Assembly (NCBI GenBank): GCA_946902875.1
Contig: OX336336.1
Span: 29,405,558 to 29,469,557 of the forward strand
DNA length: 64,000 nt
Reading direction: 5' to 3'
DNA from: Nematopogon swammerdamellus
Taxonomy: Eukaryota > Arthropoda > Insecta > Lepidoptera > Adelidae
Below are positions 10,190 to 21,291 of the stretch, in pieces; the stretch's first letter is position 1; every line of letters starts with the position of its first letter. Under the pieces are notes generated by a model that saw only the letters and a program-made list of their open reading frames with translations, searched no databases and was not told the origin of the DNA. A program made the position numbers and the translations under genes.

Positions 10190-11029
10190 TGTCCACAGGA
10201 GTTGTCTGCACCGGTGCCTGACAGTATCGGCGGCGATCTCGTCGCCGGCGCCGAGCCCAACAGTGTATTACTAACACAACAGATGGCGCTAATGAGGACA
10301 CCTTGACCCACAGTACTTATTCTGAATGCGAAAGAAATACCTTCAGGGGTCAGCCCTGTCCTTAGTATTCCCTCATTATCTTCACCCAGGAAATGAATAA
10401 GTTCACCAAGGACTTTGGGAATAAGTGGAAGCCACAAAATTACAGACTTCCACTGAATTATCTTCTTTTTAAATCTTGAATTATTTTTATGATTGTTGAC
10501 GTCCAAATCGTTATCAAATAAAAAAAAATCCTTTTTTTTCTTTATTTCTAAGACTTGCCTAGATCGACTATAAGCTCTTACCCATGTACTCCATAAAGGG
10601 CTTTGTGGTCCGCATTAGATCGGTAGAGAGAGGGAGGTCGAGTACGTGACTATTCTGCTCCACGTTGTAGTCAACCCAGACTAGCTGACGAGGGCTCGCT
10701 AGACGTTTCGGCTCGAGACGAGAGAGCGAGAGTCCTCGAAGAGTTTAGTACAGCCAGTGTTGAGTTTGTCACCTGTTCTGCCAATGTTATTAAAGTGGCT
10801 GATAATAATGTTGTACCTATTTAAGATTAAACATTGTAATTAAAGATTTTCTTTAATCCTCGAAAGAATCTTTAATTCCGCAGCGCAAGCCCCAAGCACA
10901 TTTGGCTGGTTCAAAAGATACAGCCATTTAAAGGTAGGACATGGCATGGCGCTTCTCTGAGCGTGGTTTCTGACAGACGGCCTAGGTTTATTAATAGAGT
11001 CCCATATTGAACCCAAGAAACAAAAACAT
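10190..11029 (+). other. Intron 1, first part, with R2-group LINE remnant at about 10550-10760
   Basis: Mostly unassigned. At about 10550-10760 a diverged plus-strand copy of the R2-group LINE end is visible (leucine-rich coding end, then ggtagagagagggaggtcga and actagctgacgagggct), from a different subfamily than the copies at 13520 and 52862. Confidence 0.5.
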
Positions 11030-11089
11030 AACTAATGGACCTTCAGGATGGGCATAGGCTATGCGAGCGAAGCAGCGGGCAAAAGCTAG
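11030..11089 (+). mobile_element. Helitron 3' end fragment
   Basis: Contains atgcgagcgaagcagcgggc followed by aaaagCTAGt, the 3' terminus typical of lepidopteran Helitrons (CTRR end inserted before T). Confidence 0.6.
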
Positions 11090-11430
11090 TCATCAATACT
11101 AATAATTAGTGTTGCAACGAATAGTGTATTCGGCCGATGGCCAAATACCGAATATTCGGCCCAAAGCCCGGCCGAATAGCCGAATATTTGGCAAATTATT
11201 CGGCCCTGTGTTTTTACGGGCACATAATAAATAATATGTGATAATGAAACTAAATTGAAAAATACACTAAATAAAGAACTCTTACTTTTTTTTTTTTTTT
11301 TTTTTTTTTTTAATCTCCTTATGATACTGCAAGCTGTCAGGAATTTGACATTCAACAGTAGGTTATAAATGTTAGTTGTCTTGCACGGACAGTATCCATT
11401 GATTACACCCGCATTTATATTAATGTCTTC

Positions 11431-12690
11431 TCAGTAGAGTAGATCTTGTGGAGCTTTCCTCTTTAGTCTTCTGAAGGTAATCTTGTCTTCCATTAATTCA
11501 CAAGCCAGTTCGTTGGGGTGGTTTTGTATTCTCACTTTGTATTGCATTGTTTGTGTTTTTATTTCTTCTTTTACAGTTGGGATGTTTAAATCGCGGTGTA
11601 ATCTGTCATTGGTTATGTACCAGGGGGCGTCTACGATTATTCGTAGTGTTTTCGATTGAAACCTCTGCAGAATTTCTATATTTGAGCTAGCTGCTGTACC
11701 CCATAATTGCAGGCCATACGTCCATATCGGCTTCAGTATACATTTGTACAGGAGAAGTTTGTTTTCCAGTGACAATTGGGATTTCCTATTTATAAGCCAG
11801 TATATTTTCCGAAGATGCAACCCAAGTGCTTTCCGCTTGGTAAAGATGTGTTTTCGCCATGTGAGGCGTCTGTCCAAGTACAGACCCAGGTATTTCGCTT
11901 CGTTAGCTTGCGGGATTTGTGTGTCGTTTAGTAGCACTGGCGGGCACGTGCCTTGTCTGGTCGTATAGGTCACCTGCACAGATTTAGTTTCATTTGCTTT
12001 TATACGCCAATCTCTAAGCCAATCTGAGATTTTATTGAGGCTATTCTGTAGCTTGGCAGACGCTCGATTTGGGCACTCATCCACGGCCAGAACGGCTGTG
12101 TTATCGGCAAAAGTTCCGGTAACGACCTCTTCTTCAACTGGAAGGTCTGCGGTGTATAAGAGGTATAGCGTTGGGCCCATGACACTGCCCTGTGGGACTC
12201 CAGCTTCTATTTTGTGCAGATTTGTCATTTCCTCGCCCTGTTTCACTAGGAAGTGTCTATCGTGTAAGTAAGAATTGATAAAGTGGAAGTAATTTATTGG
12301 GAGATTCCTTGTTATCTTACTCAATAGGCCATCGTGCCAGACTCGGTCAAATGCTTGGGATAAGTCCAAAAAGACTGCAGAGCAGTATTGTTTATGTTCA
12401 TAGGTAGAGTTTATTTTATCCACAAGCCTATGTATTTGTTCTATTGTACTATGTTTCTGCCTGAAGCCAAATTGGTGAGCGGGTATAAGTTTATTCTGCT
12501 GGATGATTGGCTTAAGTCTTTTTAGGAACAGGGTTTCCATCACTTTGGATGGGATTGGCAGCAGGCTTATAGGCCGATAAGACTTGACATCATCAGGAGG
12601 TTTTCCCGGTTTTAATATCATAATAATTTGAGCTACTTTCCACTGTGACGGAACTGCTCCTCTCCAAAGTATAGCGTTGTATAATTGTCG
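11431..12690 (-). pseudogene. Jockey LINE reverse transcriptase, 3' part, inactive
   Basis: An ORF of about 396 codons from an internal Met, in frame up to the inversion junction. It shows RT motifs KPGKPPDDVKSYRPISLLP, QFGFRQKHST, AVFLDLSQAFDRVWH and GVPQGSVMGP. The catalytic box is FADN where FADD/YADD is required, so a metal-binding Asp is lost. The C-terminal part (WTYGLQLWG, LQRFQSKTLR) matches jockey elements. It is dead by both 5' inversion and active-site change. Confidence 0.9.
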
Positions 12691-13255
12691 ACACTGTCGT
12701 TACAGACAAATTTCAGTGCTCCCAGACGATAAGAGAAAAGCTATTAGAAAAACGCAAAGCAAGGAAACTATGGCAAAAAATTAGATACCCTAAGGATAAA
12801 GCACGACTAAACGCTACCACAGCAGAACTGAAACGTCTACTCAGCGAAGATAGAAACAGAGGTGTGCAGAATTACCTGCGGAATTTGGATGCCACAGCTG
12901 CTACAGATTACTCGCTCTGGAAAGCGACCAAAAAATTAAAACGTCCTATCACGCACCAACCCCCAATACGTAAAAGTGACAGCGCGTGGGCTAGCAATGA
13001 TGCTGAGAAAGCGGAAACATTTGCAACTCATTTGGAAGGCGTATTTAGACCAAATACTGATAATGGGTCTCTGAAAATATCGGAAGTCAAATCAACACTT
13101 GAACAAACTCACCAACTTGACCTTCCGATTGGGAAATTTTCTAAGAGTGAGGTTCTCACTGCTATAAAACAGCTCGATCAGCACAAATCTCCAGGTTACG
13201 ATCTCATAACTGCAAACATACTTAAGCTACTACCTGAAGAAGGTATTACATTTTT
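12690..13255 (+). pseudogene. Jockey LINE pre-RT segment, inverted
   Basis: The plus-strand frame encodes the linker between endonuclease and RT (KLLEKRKARKLWQKIRYPKD ... SLWKATKKLKRP ... FATHLEGVFRPN ... HKSPGYDLITANILKLLPEE). It is the upstream neighbour of the minus-strand RT piece and was inverted on insertion. Confidence 0.85.
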
Positions 13256-13519
13256 AACTCTTACTTAATCTCTTGATTGTTCTTATAGCCTACAGATTTA
13301 AGAATCATTCAAAAAATTGTGCAGTTTTATTTTAATAATAAAGAAATCCATGTTAAGTGAAGAGAGCATCAATTTCTACTATATCACTAGTGAATTTATT
13401 TCACTCACTATGTCTGCAGAAACCTTTTTTTTTTAATAAAATTAATGTGTATTCTTTCATATTTCTTTTAATTTTAGTAGGTATTCGGCGGGCCGAATAT
13501 TCGGGCAAAATTCCACTAT

Positions 13520-13922
13520 TATGATTGCGAGAAACGGATTCAAGACTGATCTCTTCGCTGTGGAACTCGGAGCAAAAGGACTACCAGCGAAGTCGCTCTA
13601 CAGTCTCTTCAAGAATCTAGGGCTGCCAAGATCGACGCTAAGCTCATATATGGAGAGAGCTTCGAAAACGTCACTGGAAGCATCCTACAGAATATGGATA
13701 GGTAGAGAGAGGGAGGTCGAGAGCGGGACTGGTGGTTTCCCCGCGTCCTAGTCAACGCACACTAGCTGACGAGGGCTTGACGCGAGCCGAAACGTGAAGC
13801 ATGCGCGGGAAATTTAGAGTGGCCACTCGCTAGTCCCGACCTCGATTAACACCCTTCTCTACTGCCGATGGGCCCGGATATGTTCGGTGAAGCCATCGCA
13901 AGCTGAGTTCCACACCTTCCTT
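13520..13922 (+). mobile_element. R2-group LINE, 3' tail
   Basis: Encodes the last about 75 residues of the same ORF that is longer at 53030-54637 (GFKTDLFAVELGAKGLPAKS ... SYRIWIGRERE), then the shared 3' UTR with cgggaaatttagagtggcca and ending cacaccttccttt. 5' truncated. Confidence 0.85.
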
Positions 13923-14011
13923 TCTTCGGCCGAATAGTGAAAAAGTGGCCGAATAGGCCGAACACCGAATGGTTGCCGAATATTCGTTGCAACACTACTA
14001 ATAATGAATCT

Positions 14012-14361
14012 ATGAGGGATGGTCATAGAGTAAGTTACTTTGTTTTATGAGATACTGCGTCTGTAGACTCTATGTATGATACTAAAACTAAATTTACTAT
14101 TTTTAGAAATCTTTTCTGTATGTATGTTCCGCCATAACTCTTAAACCGATCATCCGAATTCAATGAAACTTAGTACAAGCACATTTGATTATACGGGACA
14201 CAGGATAGGCTAAATAAAATTTAGTTCCGGTTACTCTAAGATGTGGCTCTCATACAAACCGAATTGTTCTGCCAGCCGAACTAAAGGTACGGTAGCGGGC
14301 ATACTTACTTTCTTCTTTTTAAATGTGAATTTCACGCGAGCGAAGCCCCGGGCAAAAACTA
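14012..14361 (+). mobile_element. Helitron-type element, copy 1
   Basis: About 345 bp, strongly similar along its length to 56787-57136 (shared gagatactgcgtctgtagac, ctcttaaaccgatcatccga, aaggtacggtagcggg). It ends gcgagcgaagccccgggcaa followed by aaactagt. No Rep/helicase is present. Confidence 0.75.
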
Positions 14362-14409
14362 GTATTAAATAAAGTTAGAAGGAGTGTGAGTGAAGAAACT
14401 TGTGTGCAG

Positions 14410-14580
14410 GTGTTCCCGTCGGACGGGATGCCGTCGCAGATCTGCGATCGCTGCGTCTTCTTCATGGAGCAGTGCTACCAGTTCAAGCAGGTGTGCCGCA
14501 GCGCCGACGAGTCTCTGCTGCAGTTCGTGCAGAACGGCGCGTCGCCGAGCCCCGTGCCCTGGCCCCCGGAGCTGCTCGAG
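14410..14580 (+). CDS. E2: second half of ZAD domain
   Basis: 57 codons after a tgtgtgcag acceptor, phase 0 to phase 0. The second ZAD Cys pair is CDRC, followed by the helical FFMEQCYQFKQVCRSADESL typical of the ZAD C-terminal helix. Donor gtgtgt. Confidence 0.9.
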
Positions 14581-14639
14581 GTGTGTAACCACCGCACACC
14601 GGCCGGTCGTCGGCTCGTTAGATAGGTCAACGTTCGTTC

Positions 14640-14865
14640 GTCTAATTTAAGCAACCCGGGTGAGGTCGGAACTTGGGTGCGTGACCGTTAAGGCCGGCCA
14701 TGGTTAAAATTCCACATAAAACTGGATTCCTTCTCTTACCTTACCAGGAGGAAGTTCGTTTCACCCGTCCAGATTGCTACCACCGCACTGAATGAAGGTC
14801 GATGGAAGCATCTATAAATGTATAATATATAGTCGTGTTTTTTGTCAAATTCAGTGTAACCCTCC
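14640..14865 (+). mobile_element. SINE family 1, diverged copy with 5S-like head
   Basis: Contains taagcaacccggg then gtcggaacttgggtgcgtga, resembling the 3' half of 5S rRNA, followed by the family body (taccaccgcactgaatgaag). Confidence 0.6.
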
Positions 14866-14918
14866 ATTAACCCTTAAATTGTTACAAGCCGCGCGGGGAT
14901 TTTTCAAAGTCAAATCTT

Positions 14919-14956
14919 TAAATGTTATAAGCCCCGCGCGGGGCTTATAACATTTA
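14919..14956. repeat. Perfect 38-bp palindrome
   Basis: Both halves of the sequence centred between 14937 and 14938 are exact reverse complements (ttataagccccgcgcggg is the core, with aaatg arms). A partial related motif, caagccgcgcgggga, sits about 45 bp to the left. Confidence 0.9.
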
Positions 14957-15266
14957 TCGATTAAATATCTGGTACTTCTAAACAAGTAAGCACTCTTTTG
15001 GCGTTTTTTTGACATTGATCCATAGACAATTTCATTGACTTTATGGATCAAAAGAGTTTATTCATCTAGCTTCACTATTTCGCGAAATATTCGAGTTTTT
15101 GTCATGGTCGGCGATGGCGGCCTTGGCGTGCCGGTAACGCGTGAAAATTAGGGAGGGAAGAGCATTTAATTGAGGTGATAATTGAAGGGTTAAATAACTT
15201 TCGACACCCCTACCTTGTGTGATTTGTTAAAACTACTGCTCATTTTTTAAATATTGTTTGATGCAG

Positions 15267-15464
15267 ACTGCGGCGGTGCGTAATGCGGTGGAGGGCGTGA
15301 AGCGCGGCGGGGGGAGGAAGCGCGCGGCGGCGGCGGCGCCGGCGGCGGCCGAGGAGGAAGACGAGGAGGAGGAGGGGGGCGAGGCGGGCGAGCAGCAGGT
15401 GAACGTGCGCGTGAGCAGCGGCAGCGAGCCCGACAGCGACGGCGACAACGTCCTCAACATAAAG
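15267..15464 (+). CDS. E3: basic/acidic low-complexity linker
   Basis: 66 codons, phase 0/0, acceptor gatgcag, donor gttcat. It holds a basic patch (KRGGGRKR), an alanine run, then an acidic stretch (EEEDEEEEGGE) and a Ser/Asp-rich end. Likely disordered; the basic patch could serve as nuclear localisation signal. Confidence 0.8.
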
Positions 15465-15554
15465 GTTCATAAAAGTTCATTTTGGAGACAACTCTCGGAA
15501 ACTTACCATACTTATCTAACGACCCTTGTATATCATTGAATCTGTGGAAAAATG

Positions 15555-15612
15555 ATGACGTGGGCGCCTCAAGCCAGAATTCCATGTTCGAATCCTGGCC
15601 GGGTCATATTTT
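15555..15612 (+). repeat. tRNA-like B-box remnant before a T run
   Basis: gttcgaatcctggcc followed by a T run looks like the 3' half of a tRNA or SINE head. A paired acceptor stem is not evident, so it is not called a tRNA gene. Confidence 0.3.
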
Positions 15613-16079
15613 TTTTTTCTCTTTATTTTCAGATTTGCAACCAACTATCTAATGAAAATTATACAGGATTTGTAGTTTTTATCAAATATGAATATTTTAT
15701 TACCCACAGGAAAGAATTACATATGTTTTTTTCCACATACACTCGATCTAAGTCGTTATAATGAATATAATTTGTCGTAAAATGAATGGAATATTTAGTA
15801 AATTTAATATTTATTTTGAAAATATACATTTTTCACTTAGGTACAAAAAAGCCTAAAAATGTTGCAAGAGATGGCAAAAGATGTTCTTGGTAAAAAAAAA
15901 AAAATTAATCACAGTCAAATTTGTTTGCCTGTGCGTTCTCGACGTGCTAATAGAATAAAATTAGTTTTGACTTCGCCTTCAGGCGGTCGCAGCTGCAGTA
16001 TCACACGGGCGGCCCTGGTGTTACCCCTTGAACCTTCTATGGCAATATATAGTATGTGTGTCTGTATGTGAATGTGTAG

Positions 16080-16209
16080 ATAGAGACGGAGGGGGGTGAG
16101 GAGGTTGGCGGCGGCGGAGGGGGCCGGGGCGGGCCGGCGCGCATCAAGGTGACGCAGCGCGGCGGCAAGCTGCACATCACCGAAGAGGCCGACGATGCAC
16201 ACGACCCAG
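16080..16209 (+). CDS. E4: Gly-rich linker
   Basis: 43 codons plus one base, phase 0 in, phase 1 out. Acceptor gtgtag directly before ATA; donor gttaca after CCA G. Encodes a Gly run followed by PARIKVTQRGGKLHITEEAD. The exact acceptor could be 4 nt further right, but only the chosen one keeps frame. Confidence 0.7.
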
Positions 16210-16244
16210 GTTACACTCGTACAACTGCTATTGTTTCACTCATA

Positions 16245-16400
16245 CCGTGTGGAGCCGGTATTTAAAATGAATAGTCCCACAGCGCCTCTCCCCGTGCAAG
16301 TCGTAGAAGGCGACTAAGGGATAACAATGATATGCAGTGCTATAGGGCGACGGGCTAGCCACCCTCTCACCCTGACTCGTTTCTTCCATGTAGTCACGCA
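16245..16400 (+). mobile_element. SINE/LINE end fragment with the gtcgtagaaggcgactaagg block
   Basis: Shares the ctctccccgtgcaagtcgta block and a following gggcgac stretch with 26960-27165, 39905-40040 and 55830-55955. Confidence 0.55.
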
Positions 16401-16540
16401 TCAGATGAGTCTGCGTGCCTTGCTTGTTGCTCGATGTTATCTTGTCCGAACTATTAAGAGACCACAATAGATCTATCTACATAGGTTGCAGTGATAATAG
16501 GGCTCAGAGGCCCTAACTTTCAACTTAAACACGTAAATCA

Positions 16541-18328
16541 TACTGTTACACTCGTACAGCTGCTATGTCAACTACTGTTACACTCGTACAACTGCTACAT
16601 CCACTACTATTACACTCATACTACTGCTACGTCTACTACTGTTACGCTCGTACTACTGTTATGTCTACTACTGTTACACTCATACAACTGCTACGTCTAC
16701 TACTGTTACACTCGTAAAACAGCTGCTACGTCTACTACTGTTAAACTCATACAAATGTCTACGTCTACTACTGTTACACTCGTACAACTGCTACGTCTAC
16801 TACTGTTAAACTCATACAAATGTCTACGTCTACTACTGTTACACCCATACAACTGCTATGTCTACTACTGTTACACTCGTACAACTGCTATGTTCACTAC
16901 TGTTACACTCATACAACTGCTACGTCTACTACTGTTACACTCGTACAACTGCTACGTCTACTACTGTTACACTCGTACAACTGCTATGTCCACTACTGTT
17001 ACACTCATACAACTGCTACGTCTACTACTGTTACACTCGTACATCTGCTACGTCTACTACTGTTAAACTCATACAAATGTCTACGTCTACTACTGTTACA
17101 CCCATACAACTGCTATGTCTACTACTGTTACACGTGTACAACTGCTATGTCTACTACTGTTACACTCGTACAACTGCTACATCTACTACTGTTACACTCA
17201 TACTACTGCTACGTCTACTACTGTTACACTCGTACAACTGTTATGTCTACTACTGTTACACTCATACTACTGCTACGTCTACTACTGTTACACTCGTACA
17301 ACTGCTACGTCTACTACTGTTACATTCGTACAACTGCTATGTCCACTACTGTTACACTCATACAACTGCTACGTCTACTACTGTTACACTCGTACAACTG
17401 CTACATCTACTACTGTTACACTCATACTACTGCTACGTCTACTACTGTTACGCTCGTACAACTGTTATGTCTACTATTGTTACACTCATACTACTGCTAC
17501 GTCTACTACTGTTACACTCGTACAACTGCTACGTCTACTACTGTTACACTGGTACAACTGCTATGTCCACTACTGTTACACTCATACAACTGCTACGTCT
17601 ACTACTGTTACACTCGTACAACTGCTACGTCTACTACTCTTAAACTCATACAAATGTCTACGTCTACTACTGTTACACCCATACAACTGCTATGTCTACT
17701 ACTGTTACACGTGTACAACTGCTATGTCTACTACTGTTACACTCGTACAACTGCTACATCTACTACTGTTACACTCATACTACTGCTACGTCTACTACTG
17801 TTACACTCGTACAACTGTTATGTCTACTACTGTTACACCCATACTACTGTTACGTCTACTACTGTTACACTCATACAACTGTTATGTCTACTACTGTTAC
17901 ACTCATACTACTGCTACGTCTACTACTGTTACGCTCGTACAACTGTTATGTCTACTACTGTTACACTCATACAACTGCTACGTCTACTACTGTTACACTC
18001 GTACAACTGCTACATCTACTACTGTTAAACTCATACAAATGTCTACGTCTACTACTGTTACACCCATACAACTGCTATGTCTACTACTGTTACACGTGTA
18101 CAACTGCTATGTCTACTACTGTTACACTCATACAACTGCTACGTCTACTACTGTTACACTCGTACAACTGTTATGTCTACTACTGTTACACTCATACTAC
18201 TGCTACGTCTACTACTGTTACGCTCGTACAACTGTTATGTCTACTACTGTTACACTCATACTACTGCTACGTCTACTACTGTTACGCTCGTACAACTGTT
18301 ATGTCTACTACTGTTACAGTATCTACTG
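16541..18328 (+). repeat. 32-bp minisatellite, about 55 units
   Basis: The unit is ctactactgttacactcgta followed by caactgctacgt, with variants at a few positions. Because 32 is not a multiple of 3 and no frame of the unit has a stop, all three plus frames remain open for hundreds of codons. The resulting Leu/Tyr/Thr-rich ORFs are artefacts of the repeat. It lies in the E4-E5 intron. Confidence 0.95.
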
Positions 18329-18499
18329 TTATAGTATCTGTCATGAACATTTGTACATTTGTCGCAGATTTATATTTTTCATCACATTACTTTTTGGTCT
18401 TTGAGATTTGTACTACCTCGTATTATCACTGGTATAAACTGAAAATGCTACAAACATGTTCACTTGAGATTCTGACTGCATACAAATTTTGAATTTTGA

Positions 18500-18660
18500 C
18501 AGGGTACAACCTGTACCTTAATTTATACTGCTGACGCACGCTAAATATTAATTTGACTAATTGATACATTAAGTATCAAGTTTATTTAGCACGCATACTA
18601 AAATATTACTTTGACTAATTGATACATTAAGTATCAAATTTATTTATTTTATTTTTTTGA
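18500..18660. repeat. Two-copy tandem duplication, about 70 bp
   Basis: The segment with gactaattgatacattaagt followed by atcaa and tttattta occurs twice in succession. Confidence 0.6.
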
Positions 18661-18839
18661 CATTGTACTACAATGTGGTATGAATATTTATAACTGACAT
18701 GACTTGATACGATATGTATCAACAATTTCTGACAAAGGCTCTATACACCTGATTTTATCTATACTTTTACTTTAACTTTTGATTTTATGTGGTCAGAATT
18801 ATCAAGCTTAAATTATAGTTATTCTAGCTCTCAAACTAT

Positions 18840-19038
18840 ATCTTAACACTGTAAGCGGTGTCTATTGTGTAGCTAGTCACAATGTATTGTAATTGAAGAC
18901 GTTAAAAAAATAACCCTGCGAAGTTTCTTGCCGGCTCTTCTTTGTGGGTGTAATCGAACCGGATTGTAAAAACTAACAGGACAAATTCAAGCGTAGTGTA
19001 CTACTATACGAATGATGAATAAAGAATAAAGAATAAAG
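18840..19038 (+). mobile_element. Retroelement 3' end with (aataaag)n tail
   Basis: Contains ctgcgaagtttcttgccggc and ggtgtaatcgaaccgg, shared with 35555-35665 and more distantly with 30590-30720, and ends in repeated aataaag, a LINE-type microsatellite tail. It interrupts the minisatellite territory. Confidence 0.65.
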
Positions 19039-19195
19039 AACACTCATACAACTGCTATGTCTACTACTGTTACACGTGTACAACTGCTATGTCTACTATT
19101 GTTACACTCGTACAACTGCTACATCTACTACTGTTATACTCATACAATTCCTACATCTACTACTGTTACACTCGTACAACTGCCACTACACTTCA
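19038..19195 (+). repeat. 32-bp minisatellite, second block
   Basis: About five units of the same repeat as 16541-18328, immediately after the (aataaag)n tail. Confidence 0.85.
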
Positions 19196-19622
19196 CTTCA
19201 ATTGTCACAATTTGTTCTGTCTGGGTAAAACCTATGCAGGACCTATTTTATATTGCGATATTATGCAGTTATTATGTAAAGTTTTATGATCTAATAAATA
19301 TTTATTGAATTCTAGCCATTTTATTGTACGTTTGGAGGTAACGTTGAATTGTTTTCTATTGAGAAAATTTAATGTAATCATGCTTTCAACAACAAACATA
19401 ATACCTAGCATTATTATTCAACTTTACCATATATTTATTACAGAGTGATTGTTGCAGGATTATTGATATAACAGAGGATCATGCAAAGTAATGTGAGTGT
19501 CGTATAGACTCTTAACCACGGAATCATTAAGTGTTACAGTTTACGGTCTGCAAACTGTCACCATGACACTTGACTTTAGTGTATTGTGTGTAATATATGG
19601 AAACGTTGTCCGTTGTCGGCAG

Positions 19623-19797
19623 AGGGCGCGGACGAGGAGGAGGAGGCGGAGGGGGGGCTGAAGCAGCAGGGGGCGGAGGGCGGGGACAAGTTCCCGTGCC
19701 GCGAGTGCCACCGCACCTTCCCGCTGCGCCAACTGCTGCAGCTGCACGTCAACCGGCAGCACCGCGAGCGCATCGTCCAGTGTCCGCACTGCCCTGA
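19623..19797 (+). CDS. E5: acidic linker, zinc finger 1 and start of finger 2
   Basis: Phase 1 in, phase 2 out (ends CCT GA before gtacgt). Finger 1 is C-x2-C-x12-H-x4-H (CRECHRTFPLRQLLQLHVNR then QH). Finger 2 starts VQCPHCP and is completed by E6. Acceptor ggcag. Confidence 0.9.
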
Positions 19798-20121
19798 GTA
19801 CGTGCGTCGCCACTAGGACGCAAGTCAAGGCTCGAATCGTCCCTCTCCGTCACACCCGAACATGACCAAATTAAATCTAGCTTCTAAGACATGAAAGTTG
19901 TAATCCTTTGCAACATAAAAAGTTTAAATGAGTTTATGTCTGTTTGCACTCTGCCATAGCTACCTTTAGTAGGTCCAGTCAACTCAAGCCATGCGGGTGA
20001 AGCGTATACAGTTTGAAGGCAGAAATAAAGTTGATTACTATTGGTCACGCCGTAATGTTGGTGTGACTTTTACGTTTTTAATATTATACTCAGCTGCATT
20101 AGGAATCAAGTTAAATGTTGC

Positions 20122-20512
20122 GACACTCATACAACTGCTACTTCTACTACTTTTACACTTGTACAACTGCTACATCTCTACTACTGTTGCACTCATGCAA
20201 CTGCTATGTCTACTACTGTTACACCTGTACAACTGCTATGTCCACTACTTTGACACTCATACAACTGCTACTTCTACTACTTTTACACTTGTACAACTGC
20301 TACATCTCTACTACTGTTGCACTCATGCAACTGCTATGTCTACTACTGTTACACCTGTACAACTGCTATGTCCACTACTTTGACACTCATACAACTGCTA
20401 CTTCTACTACTTTTACACTTGTACAACTGCTACATCTCTACTACTGTTACACTCATGCAACTGCTATGTCTACTACTGTTACACCTGTACAACTGCTACG
20501 TCTACTACTGCC
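20122..20512 (+). repeat. Higher-order block of the minisatellite, 130-bp period
   Basis: Three copies of a 130-bp higher-order unit, each made of four variants of the 32-bp repeat plus 2 extra bases. Copies start at 20122, 20252 and 20382. Confidence 0.85.
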
Positions 20513-20768
20513 GTCCGTCCTATCTCTAAAACTCTCATCGCAACAAAAACTAAAATGGCATAAGTAAAAATTGTGGTTTCTTTCTTCTTTCAAAATTTCG
20601 TCTCAGTCGCATTTCACTCGGTCATGTTTGAGTTCGATGCAAAGGGACGATCTAAACTTAGACTTTCGTCCTACTATGTGCAATCTGTGCGCGAGCCCCT
20701 CTCCAGCTACTCTAGACAATCATCATTCAAAAAATACCATGTACATTGTAAACGGTATTTTGTTGCAG

Positions 20769-20892
20769 TAAATTCTTCAGTAAGTACGACCTGGTGACTC
20801 ACCTCGCGACACACTCGGACGAGAAGCCGTTCGTGTGCGTTGCGTGCGACCGCCAGTTCAAGCGCTACACACTACTCAAGAGGCACGAGAAG
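20769..20892 (+). CDS. E6: end of finger 2 and most of finger 3
   Basis: Phase 2 in, phase 0 out. The split codon GA|T gives CPDKFFSKYDLVTHLATH, completing finger 2 (C-x2-C-x12-H-x3-H). Then the linker SDEKPF and finger 3 CVACDRQFKRYTLLKRH, whose last His comes from E7. Donor gtgact. Confidence 0.92.
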
Positions 20893-21034
20893 GTGACTCA
20901 CTTTTATTATAAAAACCATTGTAAGTTAACACTTTGTAGCAGGCGTGGGCAACCTTTTTGGTCCAGGGGCCACATCATTGTTTTGCTGTCGAGAATTGCA
21001 GCTTTGAAGGTGGGAAGAGAAGGTGTTGAACTAA

Positions 21035-21287
21035 GCCTGCGATAGCTTCACCGAACATATCCGGGCCCATCGGCAGTAGAGGAGGGTGTTAATCGAGGTC
21101 GGGACTAGCGAGTGGCCACTCTAAATTTCCCGCGCATGCTTCACGTTTCGGCTCGTATCAAGCCCTCGTCAGCTAGTCTGCGTTGACTAGGACGCGGGGA
21201 AACACCAGTCCCGCTCTCGACCTCCCTCTCTCTACCTATCCATATTCTGTAGGATGCTTCCAGTGACGTTTTCGAGTTGTCTGGTAC
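21035..21287 (-). mobile_element. R2-group LINE, 3' tail (minus)
   Basis: Reverse complement of the 13520 copy's end: 3' UTR plus the last about 30 codons (KTSLEASYRIWIGRERE). Truncated at 21287, just before SINE 2. Confidence 0.85.
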
Positions 21288-21291
21288 ATTT

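Larger units (their letters stand above)
11287..13255 (-). mobile_element. Jockey-clade LINE with 5' inversion (twin priming)
   Basis: Oriented minus with an A-tail (about 28 T on the plus strand at 11286-11313), flanked by the direct repeat AACTCTTACT (11277-11286 and 13256-13265). The 3' part (about 12690 to 11287, minus) holds the reverse transcriptase. The preceding ORF part (about 12690-13255) lies inverted, on the plus strand. The inverted part ends in GITF and the minus part begins with QLYNAILW, which together restore the jockey order. This is the classic twin-priming product. Confidence 0.9.
11107..13997. mobile_element. Non-autonomous hAT-type element carrying nested LINE insertions
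   Basis: Terminal inverted repeats TAGTGTTGCAACGAATA / TATTCGTTGCAACACTA, flanked by the 8-bp duplication CTAATAAT on both sides (11099-11106 and 13998-14005). The sub-terminal regions are rich in ttcggc / gccgaa motifs. It has no transposase of its own; the interior is filled by a jockey LINE (11287-13255) and an R2-group LINE tail (13520-13922). Confidence 0.9.

Noticed and set aside
16541..18328. CRISPR-like array of about 32-bp repeats
   Set aside because: Units are contiguous with no unique spacers, in a eukaryotic intron; it is a minisatellite.
16491..18492. Long overlapping ORFs (up to 429 codons) rich in Leu, Tyr, Thr
   Set aside because: They are the three open frames of the 32-bp minisatellite; period 32 residues, no domain, no codon constraint.
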